From Pseudomonadota bacterium (GTDB lineage Bacteria > Pseudomonadota > Gammaproteobacteria > Burkholderiales > Burkholderiaceae_C), in contig JAKARB010000010.1 in the NCBI GenBank assembly GCA_021819435.1, positions 62,001-126,000 of the forward strand: DNA of 64,000 nt. The letters are read 5' to 3'. Both the position numbers and the translations under genes were made by a program. The notes under the pieces were generated by a model. The model was not told where the DNA came from, made no database searches, and was given only the letters and a program-made list of their open reading frames with translations. Of the stretch, positions 1 to 8,958 are shown piece after piece (position 1 is the stretch's first letter; each line of letters begins with the position of its first letter).

Positions 1-2
1 CG

Positions 3-1571
3 CTGATCCAGGCGCCGGTGTTTGGCGCCGAGGTTGCCTCCTTCGATGGGGGTGAGGCGCTCAAGCAGCGCGGCGTCTTGCAGGTGATCCGCATCCCGCA
101 CGCGGTGGCGGTCATCGCCGACAACTGGTGGCGCGCCAAGCAGGCGCGTGAGCTGGTCAAGGTGCAATGGACGGCCACGCCTCACGATGCCTATGCGAGC
201 CAGGACCTGGCCCGCGCGGCTGACGAGGCCTTGCGCGATGGCTTCGGCATGCCCTATGTGATGCGGGGCGACGCAGAGGGACGCATCGAGCAGGCCCGGC
301 AGGCCGTGGCCGGGCAAGCAGGTCAGTCAAGTTCGTCCCAGGCTCCGGCCGGCGGTCCGGGCCCGCGCCTGCTCGAAGCCCGCTACCACGCACCCCACGT
401 TGCGCACGCCGCGCTGGAACCCATCAACTGCACAGCCCGCGTGCAAGAGGGCCGCGTCGAAGTCTGGGCCTCGACCCAGGTGGCCTCGCTGGCACGCTGG
501 CGGGCCGCGCAAGTGGCCGGTGTCGACACCGAACAGGTCACCTTGCACCTGCCGTTGCTCGGCGGCGGTTTCGGGCGCCGGCTGGAGGTCGACATGGTGG
601 AGCAGGCCGTTCGATTGGCCATGCAGACGCAAGGCAAGCCCGTGAAAATGGTGTGGACGCGCGAGGAGGACACCCAGCACGACTTTTATCGCCCGGCGGC
701 CTGGGCCGATTTCCGCGCCGCGCTGGATGAACAGGGCCGCGTCATCGCCTGGCACAACCGCGTGGCCGCTCAGCCGCCCACCAACATGGCCATGGTGCGC
801 CTGCTGCCCTGGGCCTCCACCAAGCTGCCAGACAAAAGCCAGATCGAGGGCGCTTTCGACGTGCCCTACGCCATCGAGCACATGAAGGTGCAGCAGTTGC
901 AGCTCGAATCGCCCGTGCCGGTGGGCTACTGGCGCAGCGTGGGCCATTCGTACAACGCCTTCTTCACCGAATGCTTCGCCGACGAACTGGCCCACGCCGA
1001 GGGGGCCGACCCGGTGGCCTGGCGGCGTGCGCGGCTGGGCTCGCAGCCTCGCCATCGCGCCGTGCTCGACGAGGTGGCTCGCCGCGCGGGCTGGGGCACG
1101 CCATTGCCGCCTGGGCATGCGCGAGGCGTGGCCTTGCAGGGCAGTTTCGGCTCGATCTGCGCTCAGGTGGTCGAAGCCTCGATCGAGGGCGCCGAGGTGC
1201 GCGTGCACCGTGTCACCTGCGTCATCGATTGCGGCGTGGTGGTGCACCCCGACACGGTGATCGCGCAGATGCAAGGCGGCATCGTGTTCGCGTTGACGGC
1301 GGCCCTGTTCGGCGAGATCACCGTGTCCGAAGGACGTGTGCAGCAAAGCAGCTTCCCCGACCAGCCGCTGCTGTCGCTGGCGCGCACGCCACGCATCGAC
1401 GTGCACCTGATGCCGAGTGCGCACCCGCCAGGCGGCGTGGGCGAGCCGGGCGTGCCGCCGTTGGCCCCGGCGTTGGCCAATGCGCTGTTCGTGCTCACGG
1501 GCGAGCGGCTGCGCAGCCTGCCTCTGCGCCTGAAGCCTGGTGGGAACGATCCGGACACGGCGGTGTCGTGA
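3..1571 (+). CDS. Molybdenum hydroxylase large subunit (isoquinoline 1-oxidoreductase beta / aldehyde dehydrogenase type), 5'-truncated
   Basis: The reading frame is open to the left edge (codons for LIQAP precede the track start at 18), so the N-terminus lies outside the window; 'start' marks the first whole codon. The visible part has the xanthine dehydrogenase-family molybdopterin-binding architecture. GGGFGRR near residue 185 is the cofactor-binding glycine loop. The stretch GYWRSVGHSYNAFF is typical of the isoquinoline 1-oxidoreductase beta (IorB) subfamily. GVGEPGVPPLAPALANA near the C-terminus carries the conserved active-site glutamate. Such enzymes hydroxylate aldehydes or N-heterocycles at a Mo centre together with a small [2Fe-2S] subunit, presumably encoded upstream. 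The stop overlaps the GTG start of a MobA-like nucleotidyltransferase, which fits a cofactor-maturation partner. The substrate cannot be read from sequence. Confidence 0.88.
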   Translation: MIQAPVFGAEVASFDGGEALKQRGVLQVIRIPHAVAVIADNWWRAKQARELVKVQWTATPHDAYASQDLARAADEALRDGFGMPYVMRGDAEGRIEQARQAVAGQAGQSSSSQAPAGGPGPRLLEARYHAPHVAHAALEPINCTARVQEGRVEVWASTQVASLARWRAAQVAGVDTEQVTLHLPLLGGGFGRRLEVDMVEQAVRLAMQTQGKPVKMVWTREEDTQHDFYRPAAWADFRAALDEQGRVIAWHNRVAAQPPTNMAMVRLLPWASTKLPDKSQIEGAFDVPYAIEHMKVQQLQLESPVPVGYWRSVGHSYNAFFTECFADELAHAEGADPVAWRRARLGSQPRHRAVLDEVARRAGWGTPLPPGHARGVALQGSFGSICAQVVEASIEGAEVRVHRVTCVIDCGVVVHPDTVIAQMQGGIVFALTAALFGEITVSEGRVQQSSFPDQPLLSLARTPRIDVHLMPSAHPPGGVGEPGVPPLAPALANALFVLTGERLRSLPLRLKPGGNDPDTAVS

Positions 1572-2224
1572 GCCGCTGCACCGAACTGGGCGAGGCATCG
1601 GGAGGACCCGGTCTTTCTTCGCCCCGGGTTGTGGCCTTGGTGCTTGCTGCGGGCCGTGCCAGCCGCTTCGGCTCGGACAAGCGCCAGGCCCGCTTGCCCG
1701 ATGGCCGCTGTTTGCTGGAAGCGGTCTTGCAAACTCAGCGCGAAGCCTGTGATGACGTGCGCGTGCTCCTGCGCCCTGACGACGCGTGGGGCCGGGCGCT
1801 GTGCACCGAGCACGGTGCCGCATGGCTGACGGTGCCGGATGCCGACCGGGGCATGGGACGCACCCTGGCCGCAGGCCTGCGCGCGCTGATGAACGACGAA
1901 AGTTCGGTCGCAGGTGCCGCATCGTCGATGCCCGGTTTCGACGCCGCGCTCATGGTGCTGGCCGACATGCCCTGGGTTCAGACCGCCACGGTGAGGGCCC
2001 TGGTCAGCGCCTTCCAACGCGAAGGCCGACCCGCCTGGCCCTGGCATGGCGGCCAACCTGGCCACCCCCGCCTGTTGCCCCGAGCAGACTGGCCCGCCTT
2101 GTTCGATCTGTCGGGTGACGAGGGCGCGCGCCACACCGTGGACTGGTTTCGAGCCACCCGTGTCGATGTGCCCGATCGCGGCATCCTGATCGACATCGAC
2201 ACACCAGCCGACCTGGGCGGATAA
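1568..2224 (+). CDS. MobA/MocA-like NTP transferase for molybdenum cofactor
   Basis: A 218-residue nucleotidyltransferase. The N-terminal signature LVLAAGRASRFGSDK is the glycine-rich NTP-binding loop of the MobA-like family, and VLADMPWV is the metal-binding aspartate motif (MxxDMP). The track ORF starts far upstream inside the previous gene. I chose GTG at 1568, which overlaps the upstream TGA (GTGA), a translational-coupling arrangement. MocA/MobA-like enzymes convert molybdopterin to its CMP or GMP dinucleotide. Placement directly behind a xanthine dehydrogenase-family large subunit suggests the MCD (cytosine) form for that enzyme, which is inference from context. Confidence 0.85.
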   Translation: MSRCTELGEASGGPGLSSPRVVALVLAAGRASRFGSDKRQARLPDGRCLLEAVLQTQREACDDVRVLLRPDDAWGRALCTEHGAAWLTVPDADRGMGRTLAAGLRALMNDESSVAGAASSMPGFDAALMVLADMPWVQTATVRALVSAFQREGRPAWPWHGGQPGHPRLLPRADWPALFDLSGDEGARHTVDWFRATRVDVPDRGILIDIDTPADLGG

Positions 2225-2269
2225 CATTGGCTCCATCTGGTCACCATCGATGACCAACACCGCCAAACC

Positions 2270-5200
2270 ATGTCCGACGCCGACAACGCTTCCCCCCAGT
2301 CCACCCCTTCGCCAAGTCGCTCGCGCATGGTCGTCCGTGTCGGGGCTGGCGCGGCGCTGGTCGCGGCAGCCTGGACGGGTGCCGTGGGGCACTGGCTGCC
2401 CGGCTGGTTGCGTCCGCGTGTGGAAGCCGCCGCGTCTGATGCCCTCGGCACGCCTGTGCGCCTGGGTGGCCTCGCCATCGCACCCTGGCGCCTGGAAGTC
2501 ACCGCCACCGATCTGGCCGTGGGCCCCGCAGAGCGGCCCTGGCTCAAGCTCAAGCAGGCCGAAGCCGGGCTGTCGCTGGAGTCGCTGTGGCGGTTTGCTC
2601 CGGTCATCAAGCGGGTCGATCTGCAAGCCCCTGAGCTCGATGTCGAGCGCCTGAGCGCCGACCGCTTCAACTTCTCGCCGCTGCTCGACAAATTGCGGCA
2701 GCCCTCGCCCGAGCCGAATGCAGACACCGGCCCGGCGCGCTTCGCCATCTTCAACATCCGCCTGCATGACGGCGTGGTGCGCTACGCCGACCGCGTGCTC
2801 GACCAGTCGCACCTCATCGACCAGATCCGCCTGGAGGTGCCCTTCCTGAGCAGCCTGCCCAGCGATGTCGACGTCACGGTGCAGCCATTGCTGGAGGCCC
2901 GCATCGACGGCAGCGCCTTGCGCGTGGCCGGCCGCACCCACCCCTTCCAGGCGACGCTGCACAGCGAGGTCGATGTGCGCTGGCAGGACGTTGACCTGGT
3001 GCACTGGCTGGACGCCGTGCGGCCTCTCATGCCCGAGCCCTGGCGTCCGCAGGCTCGCGAGGGCCGCCTGGACACCGACCTCAAAGTGGTGTTCGAGCAG
3101 CGGCCCGCGCCGGCCTTGCCCCTGCTGGCCGTCCAGGGCCGCTTGGGGGTGAGGGGGCTCGACCTCTCATTGCCGGCCGTGCCGGGAGCCGGCGCGTTGG
3201 ACGCCCGTTGGCAACAACTCGAACTCAACGGCCTCGACCTGCAACCGCTGGCCCGCAAGGTCACGCTGGGCAAGCTGTCGCTCGATGGCGTGGGCGTCAA
3301 GCTGCGGCCAGCCACGGGTGCGGCGCAAGGCTCGCTGAACGCTCGCGGTGCATCCACTGTCGCCTCGGCAGCAGGCGACGCCGCCACCCTCAAGGCATCG
3401 CCATCTGCATCGTCACCGGCCGCGCCCTGGTCCTGGTCGGTCGGCCAGATTCGCATCACGCTGGCCGATGCCGATGTGCAGAACTTGGCCGCCCCTTGGC
3501 CACGCCTGACCCAAGGCCTCATCGAAGTCCAGGGGCTGGACGGCGGCGAACGCGCCAAGCCCGCCAAGTGGACGCTGTCGCTGGCCGATGAGCACGAAGG
3601 GCGCATCGCGGCACAAGGCCAGGCGCAGATCGCGCAGGGGACGGCCGAGGCCGAGCTGCAAGTCGACCAATGGCGACTCCCCCCTTGGCTCGCGCCCGTG
3701 GGGCAAAGCGGTCTGCTGCCGGTGATGTTGACGCAAGGACAATTGAACCTGCACACCCGCGTGCGCCTGAACGCCTTGTCCTCGCCCACAGGTCAGCCGC
3801 CCATGTTGCACATCGAGGGCACCGGCCTGGGCATCGAGGGCGCACAGGTTCTGTTGGCGCCGCCTGCCCGGGGCTCATCGGGCTCCGCCACGAGCCCCGA
3901 TGCCGACCACGCCAACTGGCGCTCGCTGACCCTCGACGGCGTCGAGGCCGATGTCAGCCTCGCCGAAGGCGCCTCTGGCCTGCGACGGTTGCATGTTGCC
4001 AGCGTGACCGCCGATGCGCTGGATGCAGCCGTCTCGCGCGATGCACAGGGGCGCGTGTTGGCTGGCCTGATGCGGGCCACCGCGCCTGCGGCCTCGGCGG
4101 AGCCTGCGCGCTCCGCCTTGCGCGCCTCACCCCGCCCCCAGCCTTCTGAGCCACCCACCATCTCGGTCGACCTCGTGCAATGCCGTGGCTGCGCCGTGCG
4201 CTTCACCGACCAGGGCGTGCAGCCCACCGCCCGTTTCGCCTTGCAGCAGGCCGACCTGAGCGTGCAAGGCGTTTCGCAGCAACTCAACCAGGCCATGAAG
4301 GTCGACCTCCGCACCCGCGCGCAGGGACAGGGCCAGCTCGCTTTCAAGGGCGAGTTGCGGCCCCAGCCGCTGTCGATCAAAGGTCAGTTGTCGGCCAGCG
4401 CGCTCGACCTGCGCGCCTTGCAGCCTTACCTTTCGCCCCACGTCAACGTGACGCTGGCAGGCGCCATGGCTGCGGCCCAGGGCCAGGTGAACGTGGACGC
4501 TGCCCGCAGCGGCAGCGGCGAGGCGTTCCATGTACGCTACCAAGGCCGGTTGGGCTTGCAAGACCTGCGCCTGCGCGATCGCGTCAACGACGCGCTGCTG
4601 CTGCGCTGGACCAGCTTCGCGCTCGACCGCGCCGACCTCGCCTGGCGCGACGGCGCCATCGATGCCGACCTCGGCTTCATCGCCCTCAAGGATTTCTACG
4701 GCCGCGTCATCGTCAACCGCGATGGCAGCCTGAACCTGGCCAGCATCGTGCGCCGCAGCGGCGAAGCGCAGCCCACCTCGGTGACCACGCCGCAGGATGC
4801 GGGCAAGCCGGCCGTGGCGGCGGCGCCAGGCGGCACATCGCCCCGCCTGCGCTGGCAAGGCATCCACCTCGAAAAGGGCGAGGTCGATTTCACCGACACC
4901 TTCATCCAGCCCAACTACTCCGCCCACCTCACGCGTCTGGCCGGCGACATCTCTGCCGTCTCGTCGACGCTGCCCGAGCCCGCCAAGGTCGAGGTCAACG
5001 CCACGCTCGACGACAGCGCGCCCGTGCGCATCAGCGGCCAACTGCATCCACTGGGTGCCAGGCTCTTCACCGACATCCAAGGCGTGGCCAAGGGCATCGA
5101 GCTCACCCGCTTCACGCCCTATTCAGCGCGCTACGCCGGCTATGCCATCGAGAAAGGCACGCTGTCGGTCAACGTGCATTACCGCGTCGATGGCGGCAAG

Positions 5201-6007
5201 CTCCAGGCCGACAACCAAGTCTTCCTCGACCAGCTCACCTTTGGCGAACGCGTCGAGAGCCCGCAGGCCACCAAGCTGCCCGTGCTGCTCGCTGTTTCGC
5301 TGCTCAAGAACACCAAGGGCGAAATCGATGTCAACCTGCCCATCTCCGGTTCGCTCGACGACCCGGAGTTCTCGGTGGGCGGCATCATCTGGCGTGTCAT
5401 CGCCAACCTGCTGACCAAGGCGGTGGTCGCGCCGTTCTCCTTGCTGTCCGGTGACGACGGCGGTGAACTGGGCAGCGTGCCCTTCCAGCCGGGCGTGGCC
5501 GTGCTCGATGAAACCGCGCGCACGCGGCTCGACAAGCTCGCCGAGAAGCTCAAGGATCGCCCTTCGCTCAAGCTCGAAGCCACTGGCTGGGCCGATGCCG
5601 ACCTCGACCTGGAGGGCCTGCGCCAGGCCCATGTGCAGGAGCTCATGCGCCGCGCCAAAGCCAAGGCCAAAGGGCTGGATGTGGACGAGGTGGTGATCGA
5701 CCCCGCCGAGCGCAGCACCTGGCTGAAGGCCGCCTACCAGGCCGCCGACATCAAGAAGCCGCGCAACTTCATCGGCATGGCCCAGAGTCTGCCCGACGAG
5801 CAGATGACGGCCCTGCTCAAGGCCAGTGCCGTGGTCGACAAGGCCACGCTCAAGGCCCTCGCCGACGACCGCGCCAACGAGGTCAAGGCCTACCTCAGCG
5901 AACGGCTCGACCCCGAGCGTGTGCGGCTGACGGCTTCTCGCGTGGGGGCCGAAGGCCAGGTCGCCGAGAAATCCGGCGGCAGCAGCGTGCTGTTCGAGTT
6001 GCGTTAA
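2270..6007 (+). CDS. AsmA-like DUF748 domain envelope protein
   Basis: A 1245-residue protein with an N-terminal membrane anchor (about residues 20-45, hydrophobic, after a short cytoplasmic Ser/Pro segment). It continues as a very long, mostly beta-rich periplasmic region. PRVEAAASDALGTPVRLGGL resembles the start of AsmA/TamB-type proteins. The block around residues 830-1080 (ILASIV/IHLEKGEVDFTD and LTKAVVAPFSLL) matches DUF748. The last ~150 residues (PGVAVLDETARTRLDKLAEKL) look like the OmpA-like tail seen in DUF748 proteins. AsmA-type proteins are thought to act in lipid transport or outer-membrane biogenesis, but for DUF748 this is not settled. Ala/Pro-rich low-complexity linkers occur near residues 355-380 and 610-635. 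It stands alone, 45 bp after the nucleotidyltransferase. Confidence 0.85.
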   Translation: MSDADNASPQSTPSPSRSRMVVRVGAGAALVAAAWTGAVGHWLPGWLRPRVEAAASDALGTPVRLGGLAIAPWRLEVTATDLAVGPAERPWLKLKQAEAGLSLESLWRFAPVIKRVDLQAPELDVERLSADRFNFSPLLDKLRQPSPEPNADTGPARFAIFNIRLHDGVVRYADRVLDQSHLIDQIRLEVPFLSSLPSDVDVTVQPLLEARIDGSALRVAGRTHPFQATLHSEVDVRWQDVDLVHWLDAVRPLMPEPWRPQAREGRLDTDLKVVFEQRPAPALPLLAVQGRLGVRGLDLSLPAVPGAGALDARWQQLELNGLDLQPLARKVTLGKLSLDGVGVKLRPATGAAQGSLNARGASTVASAAGDAATLKASPSASSPAAPWSWSVGQIRITLADADVQNLAAPWPRLTQGLIEVQGLDGGERAKPAKWTLSLADEHEGRIAAQGQAQIAQGTAEAELQVDQWRLPPWLAPVGQSGLLPVMLTQGQLNLHTRVRLNALSSPTGQPPMLHIEGTGLGIEGAQVLLAPPARGSSGSATSPDADHANWRSLTLDGVEADVSLAEGASGLRRLHVASVTADALDAAVSRDAQGRVLAGLMRATAPAASAEPARSALRASPRPQPSEPPTISVDLVQCRGCAVRFTDQGVQPTARFALQQADLSVQGVSQQLNQAMKVDLRTRAQGQGQLAFKGELRPQPLSIKGQLSASALDLRALQPYLSPHVNVTLAGAMAAAQGQVNVDAARSGSGEAFHVRYQGRLGLQDLRLRDRVNDALLLRWTSFALDRADLAWRDGAIDADLGFIALKDFYGRVIVNRDGSLNLASIVRRSGEAQPTSVTTPQDAGKPAVAAAPGGTSPRLRWQGIHLEKGEVDFTDTFIQPNYSAHLTRLAGDISAVSSTLPEPAKVEVNATLDDSAPVRISGQLHPLGARLFTDIQGVAKGIELTRFTPYSARYAGYAIEKGTLSVNVHYRVDGGKLQADNQVFLDQLTFGERVESPQATKLPVLLAVSLLKNTKGEIDVNLPISGSLDDPEFSVGGIIWRVIANLLTKAVVAPFSLLSGDDGGELGSVPFQPGVAVLDETARTRLDKLAEKLKDRPSLKLEATGWADADLDLEGLRQAHVQELMRRAKAKAKGLDVDEVVIDPAERSTWLKAAYQAADIKKPRNFIGMAQSLPDEQMTALLKASAVVDKATLKALADDRANEVKAYLSERLDPERVRLTASRVGAEGQVAEKSGGSSVLFELR

Positions 6008-6121
6008 CGCCCGGCATCGATGCCAATGCCGAGCAATCCGCACGGTCGGCGGCCTTTCCAGGGCGCCCTGGTGTGACGTGAGCGGGGCGAGGCTGCACAC
6101 TGCTTGCACCAGGAGGGCGCC

Positions 6122-6418
6122 ATGAACGTCACATCCATCGCCATGAGCGGCATGCAGGCGGCGTCCAACCGCCTCGACGTAGCCGCCAACAACATCGCCA
6201 ACAGCCAGACGCCAGGTTTCCGCCGAGACATGGTGATGCAGCAGACGCAAGAGCAGGAAGGCGTGCTCACCGTGGTCGGCAAAGCCCAGGAAGTGGGCCC
6301 TGACCTCGCAGCCGACCTCGTCGAGCAGATGCAGGCCACCTACGCCTTTCGCGCCAACCTGCGCACCATCGAGGCCGACAAGCACATGAGCGGCAGCCTG
6401 CTCGACATCCAGGCCTGA
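6122..6418 (+). CDS. Miniature flagellar rod/hook-like protein (FlgB/FlgC/FlgE D0 type)
   Basis: Only 98 residues. The N-terminal half (IAMSGMQAASNRLDVAANNIAN, then TPGFRR) is the flagellar rod/hook N-terminal signature. The C-terminal half (DLVEQMQATYAFRANLRTIEA) is the rod/hook C-terminal helix. The central domains present in FlgC, FlgE, FlgF or FlgG are missing, so it would be little more than the two D0 helices joined by a short loop. A strong AGGAGG lies 5 bases before ATG 6122, so I prefer this start over the TTG at 6104. No other flagellar gene is nearby. Similar small stand-alone proteins occur in related genomes; whether it joins the flagellar rod is unknown. Confidence 0.8.
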   Translation: MNVTSIAMSGMQAASNRLDVAANNIANSQTPGFRRDMVMQQTQEQEGVLTVVGKAQEVGPDLAADLVEQMQATYAFRANLRTIEADKHMSGSLLDIQA

Positions 6419-6593
6419 AGCGTGCGGCCTGGCGGTCACGCTCGGGCCACTCCCACGCTCCAGCCCCGCCCCAGCCTCGCCCCTTGCCCGGCCACGGGTG
6501 CGCCGCACCACCCGTCAGCTGTCGCCCCGTGACCGCCAAGCTCGCGCGACAATGCGTCTGGCACCCCGCCTTCAGCGCGGCGGGTGCCCAGCC

Positions 6594-7853
6594 GTGACCG
6601 ATCCGCAACTCACCTCCGCGCCACCCGCACCCCAGGCGGTGCCCGACCGCCTCATCGCCCACCTCGACATGGACGCCTTCTACGCGTCGGTCGAGCTGCT
6701 GCGCTACCCGGAGCTTCAAGGCCAGCCGGTGGTGATTGGCGGGGGGCGCCGACGCCAGCCCGATCCCCATGCTGACGGCGGCGAGCAAACCGTCCACCAT
6801 GCCCGCCTGCGCGACTACGCCGGCCGAGGCGTCGTCACCACCGCCACCTACGCCGCCCGCGCCTTTGGCGTGCACTCCGGAATGGGCCTGATGAAGGCCG
6901 CCGCGTTGGCTCCCGACGCCATCCTGCTGCCCGCCGATTTCGACGAGTACCGCCGCCTCTCGCGCTTGTTCAAGGCGGCCGTCGCCACCATCGCGCCCGT
7001 GATCGAAGACCGCGGCATCGACGAGATCTACATCGACCTGGGCGATGTGCCCGGCGCGCGTGACCGCACCTCGCAAGACCCCATGGCCGGCGCGCGCGAG
7101 GTGGCTTCGCGCATCAAGCAGGCGGTGCGCGAGGCCACCGGCTTGAGCTGCTCCATCGGCGTCACGCCCAACAAGCTGCTGAGCAAGCTGGCATCCGACC
7201 TCGACAAGCCCGACGGCCTGACCCTGCTCAGCCACGCCGACCTGCCCGAGCGCGTGTGGCCCCTGCCGGCCTCACGCATCAATGGCATCGGCCCGAAAGC
7301 CAACGCCCGCCTGGGCGAGATCGGCATCCACACCATCGGTGAACTGGCCGCCGCCGACCTGTCGGTGCTCGTTGAAACCTTCGGCAGCAGCCATGGCCAG
7401 TGGATGCACGCTGCCGCGCACGGCCGCGACGAACGCCCCGTCGTCACCTGGCGCGAACCCAAATCCATCAGTCGTGAAACCACCTTCGAGCGCGACCTCC
7501 ACCCGCGCGAGGACCGTGCCCTGCTCACCCCGATCCTCACCCGCTTGTGCGAGCAGCTCGCAGCCGACCTGCTGCGCAAGGGCTATGCGGGCCGCAGCGT
7601 GGGTGTCAAGCTGCGCTACGATGATTTCCACATCGTCACCCGCAGCCTGAGCCTGCCGCACGCCACGCGCGACGCCGCCCTCATCCGCCAAGGGGCTGGC
7701 CGCTGCCTCAAGACAGTGCCCCTGGATCAGCGCTTGCGCCTGATTGGCGTGAAAATGTCGTCCTTGGTGCCCGGCGACGGGAGTGCGCCGCCGTCCGACC
7801 TCGGGCCGCGCTCGCTGCCCCTCTTCGACCTCTTCGACCTGACCGAAACTTGA
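6594..7853 (+). CDS. dinB: Y-family DNA polymerase (Pol IV, DinB type)
   Basis: A 419-residue translesion polymerase. DMDAFYASVE (first catalytic aspartate) and GIDEIYIDL (second Asp-Glu pair) form the palm active site. KLLSKLASD and the helix-hairpin-helix INGIGPKANARL follow. The C-terminus SLPLFDLF resembles a sliding-clamp-binding peptide. Between VVIGGG and GVVTTATYAAR there is an extra Arg/His-rich stretch of roughly 25-30 residues relative to classical DinB, a variant I associate with Comamonadaceae-type enzymes. The start is uncertain: GTG 6594 gives a normal N-terminus, ATG 6552 is an in-frame alternative, and neither has a strong ribosome site. Confidence 0.9.
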   Translation: MTDPQLTSAPPAPQAVPDRLIAHLDMDAFYASVELLRYPELQGQPVVIGGGRRRQPDPHADGGEQTVHHARLRDYAGRGVVTTATYAARAFGVHSGMGLMKAAALAPDAILLPADFDEYRRLSRLFKAAVATIAPVIEDRGIDEIYIDLGDVPGARDRTSQDPMAGAREVASRIKQAVREATGLSCSIGVTPNKLLSKLASDLDKPDGLTLLSHADLPERVWPLPASRINGIGPKANARLGEIGIHTIGELAAADLSVLVETFGSSHGQWMHAAAHGRDERPVVTWREPKSISRETTFERDLHPREDRALLTPILTRLCEQLAADLLRKGYAGRSVGVKLRYDDFHIVTRSLSLPHATRDAALIRQGAGRCLKTVPLDQRLRLIGVKMSSLVPGDGSAPPSDLGPRSLPLFDLFDLTET

Positions 7854-7892
7854 TCCTCCCGGCGGCGTTTCTTTTCCCGCCCAGTTCACACC

Positions 7893-8279
7893 ATGTCTTC
7901 ACCCTCGCTGCCTTCCTTGCGCGTCCTGGCCATCCTGGCCGCGACGGCGTCGCTGTCTTCGCTGTCGGGTTGCAGCGTGGTGGCCGTGGCCGATGCGGCG
8001 GTCACGGTGGCCTCCACCGCTGTCGGCGTGACGGCTACGGTGGTCGAGACGACCGTGGACGTGGCCGCCGCCGGTGTGCGCGCCGCCACCGGCGATGACA
8101 AGGGCCCCGCGAAGGCCGATGAGAGGGCCGTCGAGCAGAAGGCGAACCCCGGCCAGCCGCCCGAACCCGCACAAGCCGCGAATCCAACAACGCCACAGTC
8201 GGCAGCGCCCAATGCCCAGGGCGGCTCGGCCGCACCGCAGCGCACCTGGCAAGAACCCACCTGGCCCGTCAGCCATTGA
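7893..8279 (+). CDS. Putative small lipoprotein, unknown function
   Basis: A 128-residue protein with a hydrophobic signal segment and lipobox LSGC (Cys27), so export and lipidation are likely. After the cysteine comes an unusually Val/Ala/Thr-rich stretch (about residues 28-65: repeated VAVADAAVTVASTAV-like pattern), then a Pro/Gln/Ala-rich hydrophilic tail. I recognise no enzymatic domain. The Val/Ala/Thr part resembles small NF038104-type lipoproteins of beta/gammaproteobacteria, but I hold that only weakly. It lies 39 bp after dinB and 18 bp before the ferredoxin gene. Confidence 0.7.
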   Translation: MSSPSLPSLRVLAILAATASLSSLSGCSVVAVADAAVTVASTAVGVTATVVETTVDVAAAGVRAATGDDKGPAKADERAVEQKANPGQPPEPAQAANPTTPQSAAPNAQGGSAAPQRTWQEPTWPVSH

Positions 8280-8297
8280 AGGGTGCAGGGTGAGGCG

Positions 8298-8597
8298 ATG
8301 GCCGACGCAGCCGCCTGGTTGACCATCCAGCCCCTGGGGGCGCGCGTGCCCGTGCCAGCCGGCCAGAGCCTGCTGGAAGCCGCGCTTGCCGCCGGCATTG
8401 AACTGCCGCGTTCTTGCCGCAACGGCACCTGCCGCGCCTGCCGCTGCCAGATGGTGTCAGGCAGTGTGCGCTACCGCATCGAGTGGCCCGGCCTCAGCCC
8501 CGATGAGCACGAGGCCGGCGAGGTGCTGCCCTGCGTGGCGCTGCCGCAGGGCGATGTCACGTTGAACCAGCCTTTGGCGCGTCGGGCGTCCACCTGA
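8298..8597 (+). CDS. Plant-type [2Fe-2S] ferredoxin
   Basis: A 99-residue ferredoxin-like domain. Cysteines are spaced C40-x4-C45-x2-C48 (SCRNGTCRAC) with a fourth at C79 (LPCVA), the classic beta-grasp [2Fe-2S] pattern. ATG 8298 has GGTGAGG just upstream and is preferred to GTG 8283. It is a single-domain electron carrier with no obvious reductase partner next to it. Its last 41 bases overlap, tail to tail, the 3' end of the DUF1653 gene on the other strand. Confidence 0.85.
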   Translation: MADAAAWLTIQPLGARVPVPAGQSLLEAALAAGIELPRSCRNGTCRACRCQMVSGSVRYRIEWPGLSPDEHEAGEVLPCVALPQGDVTLNQPLARRAST

Positions 8598-8820
8598 AAC
8601 GCGGCTGGCGCACGCCGTTGCTTTCCACTTCTTCGGTGAACATCGCGAAGGGCCGCACCCACAGCGCGCCCTCGCCATAAAGCGGGCGGTAGACGACCAG
8701 CGCCTCGTGCGTTTCGCTGTGCCGGGCCACGCCGTGAACCTCGTACAGGCCGCCCTTGTGATGGGTGTACAGGCCGGAGGGCAGGGTGGGCAGGGGCGTC
8801 AGGTCGTCCTCAATGCGCAT
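8557..8820 (-). CDS. DUF1653 domain protein
   Basis: An 87-residue protein. GLYTHHKGGLYEVHGVARHSE and ALVVYRPLYGEGALWVRPFAMF are the conserved segments of the DUF1653 family (YRHYKGN.Y.v.g.a.hsE...vVYr.ly...lwvRP). These are small beta-rich cytosolic proteins without an assigned reaction. It runs convergent to the ferredoxin gene and its 3' end overlaps that gene by 41 bp. The start is the ATG at 8820. Confidence 0.85.
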   Translation of the reverse strand: MRIEDDLTPLPTLPSGLYTHHKGGLYEVHGVARHSETHEALVVYRPLYGEGALWVRPFAMFTEEVESNGVRQPRFRWTPDAPKAGST

Positions 8821-8958
8821 GGGGCAGAGCTCAACTTTACAAATCCTTTACGAAGAAGATTGTCCACGAACCGCGCGTGGTTGGCGTTGTACACCTCAAG
8901 GACGCGAGTCCTGACCTTCCTCAGTGAACTGTTTCCACCACGACCCAAGGACATCATC

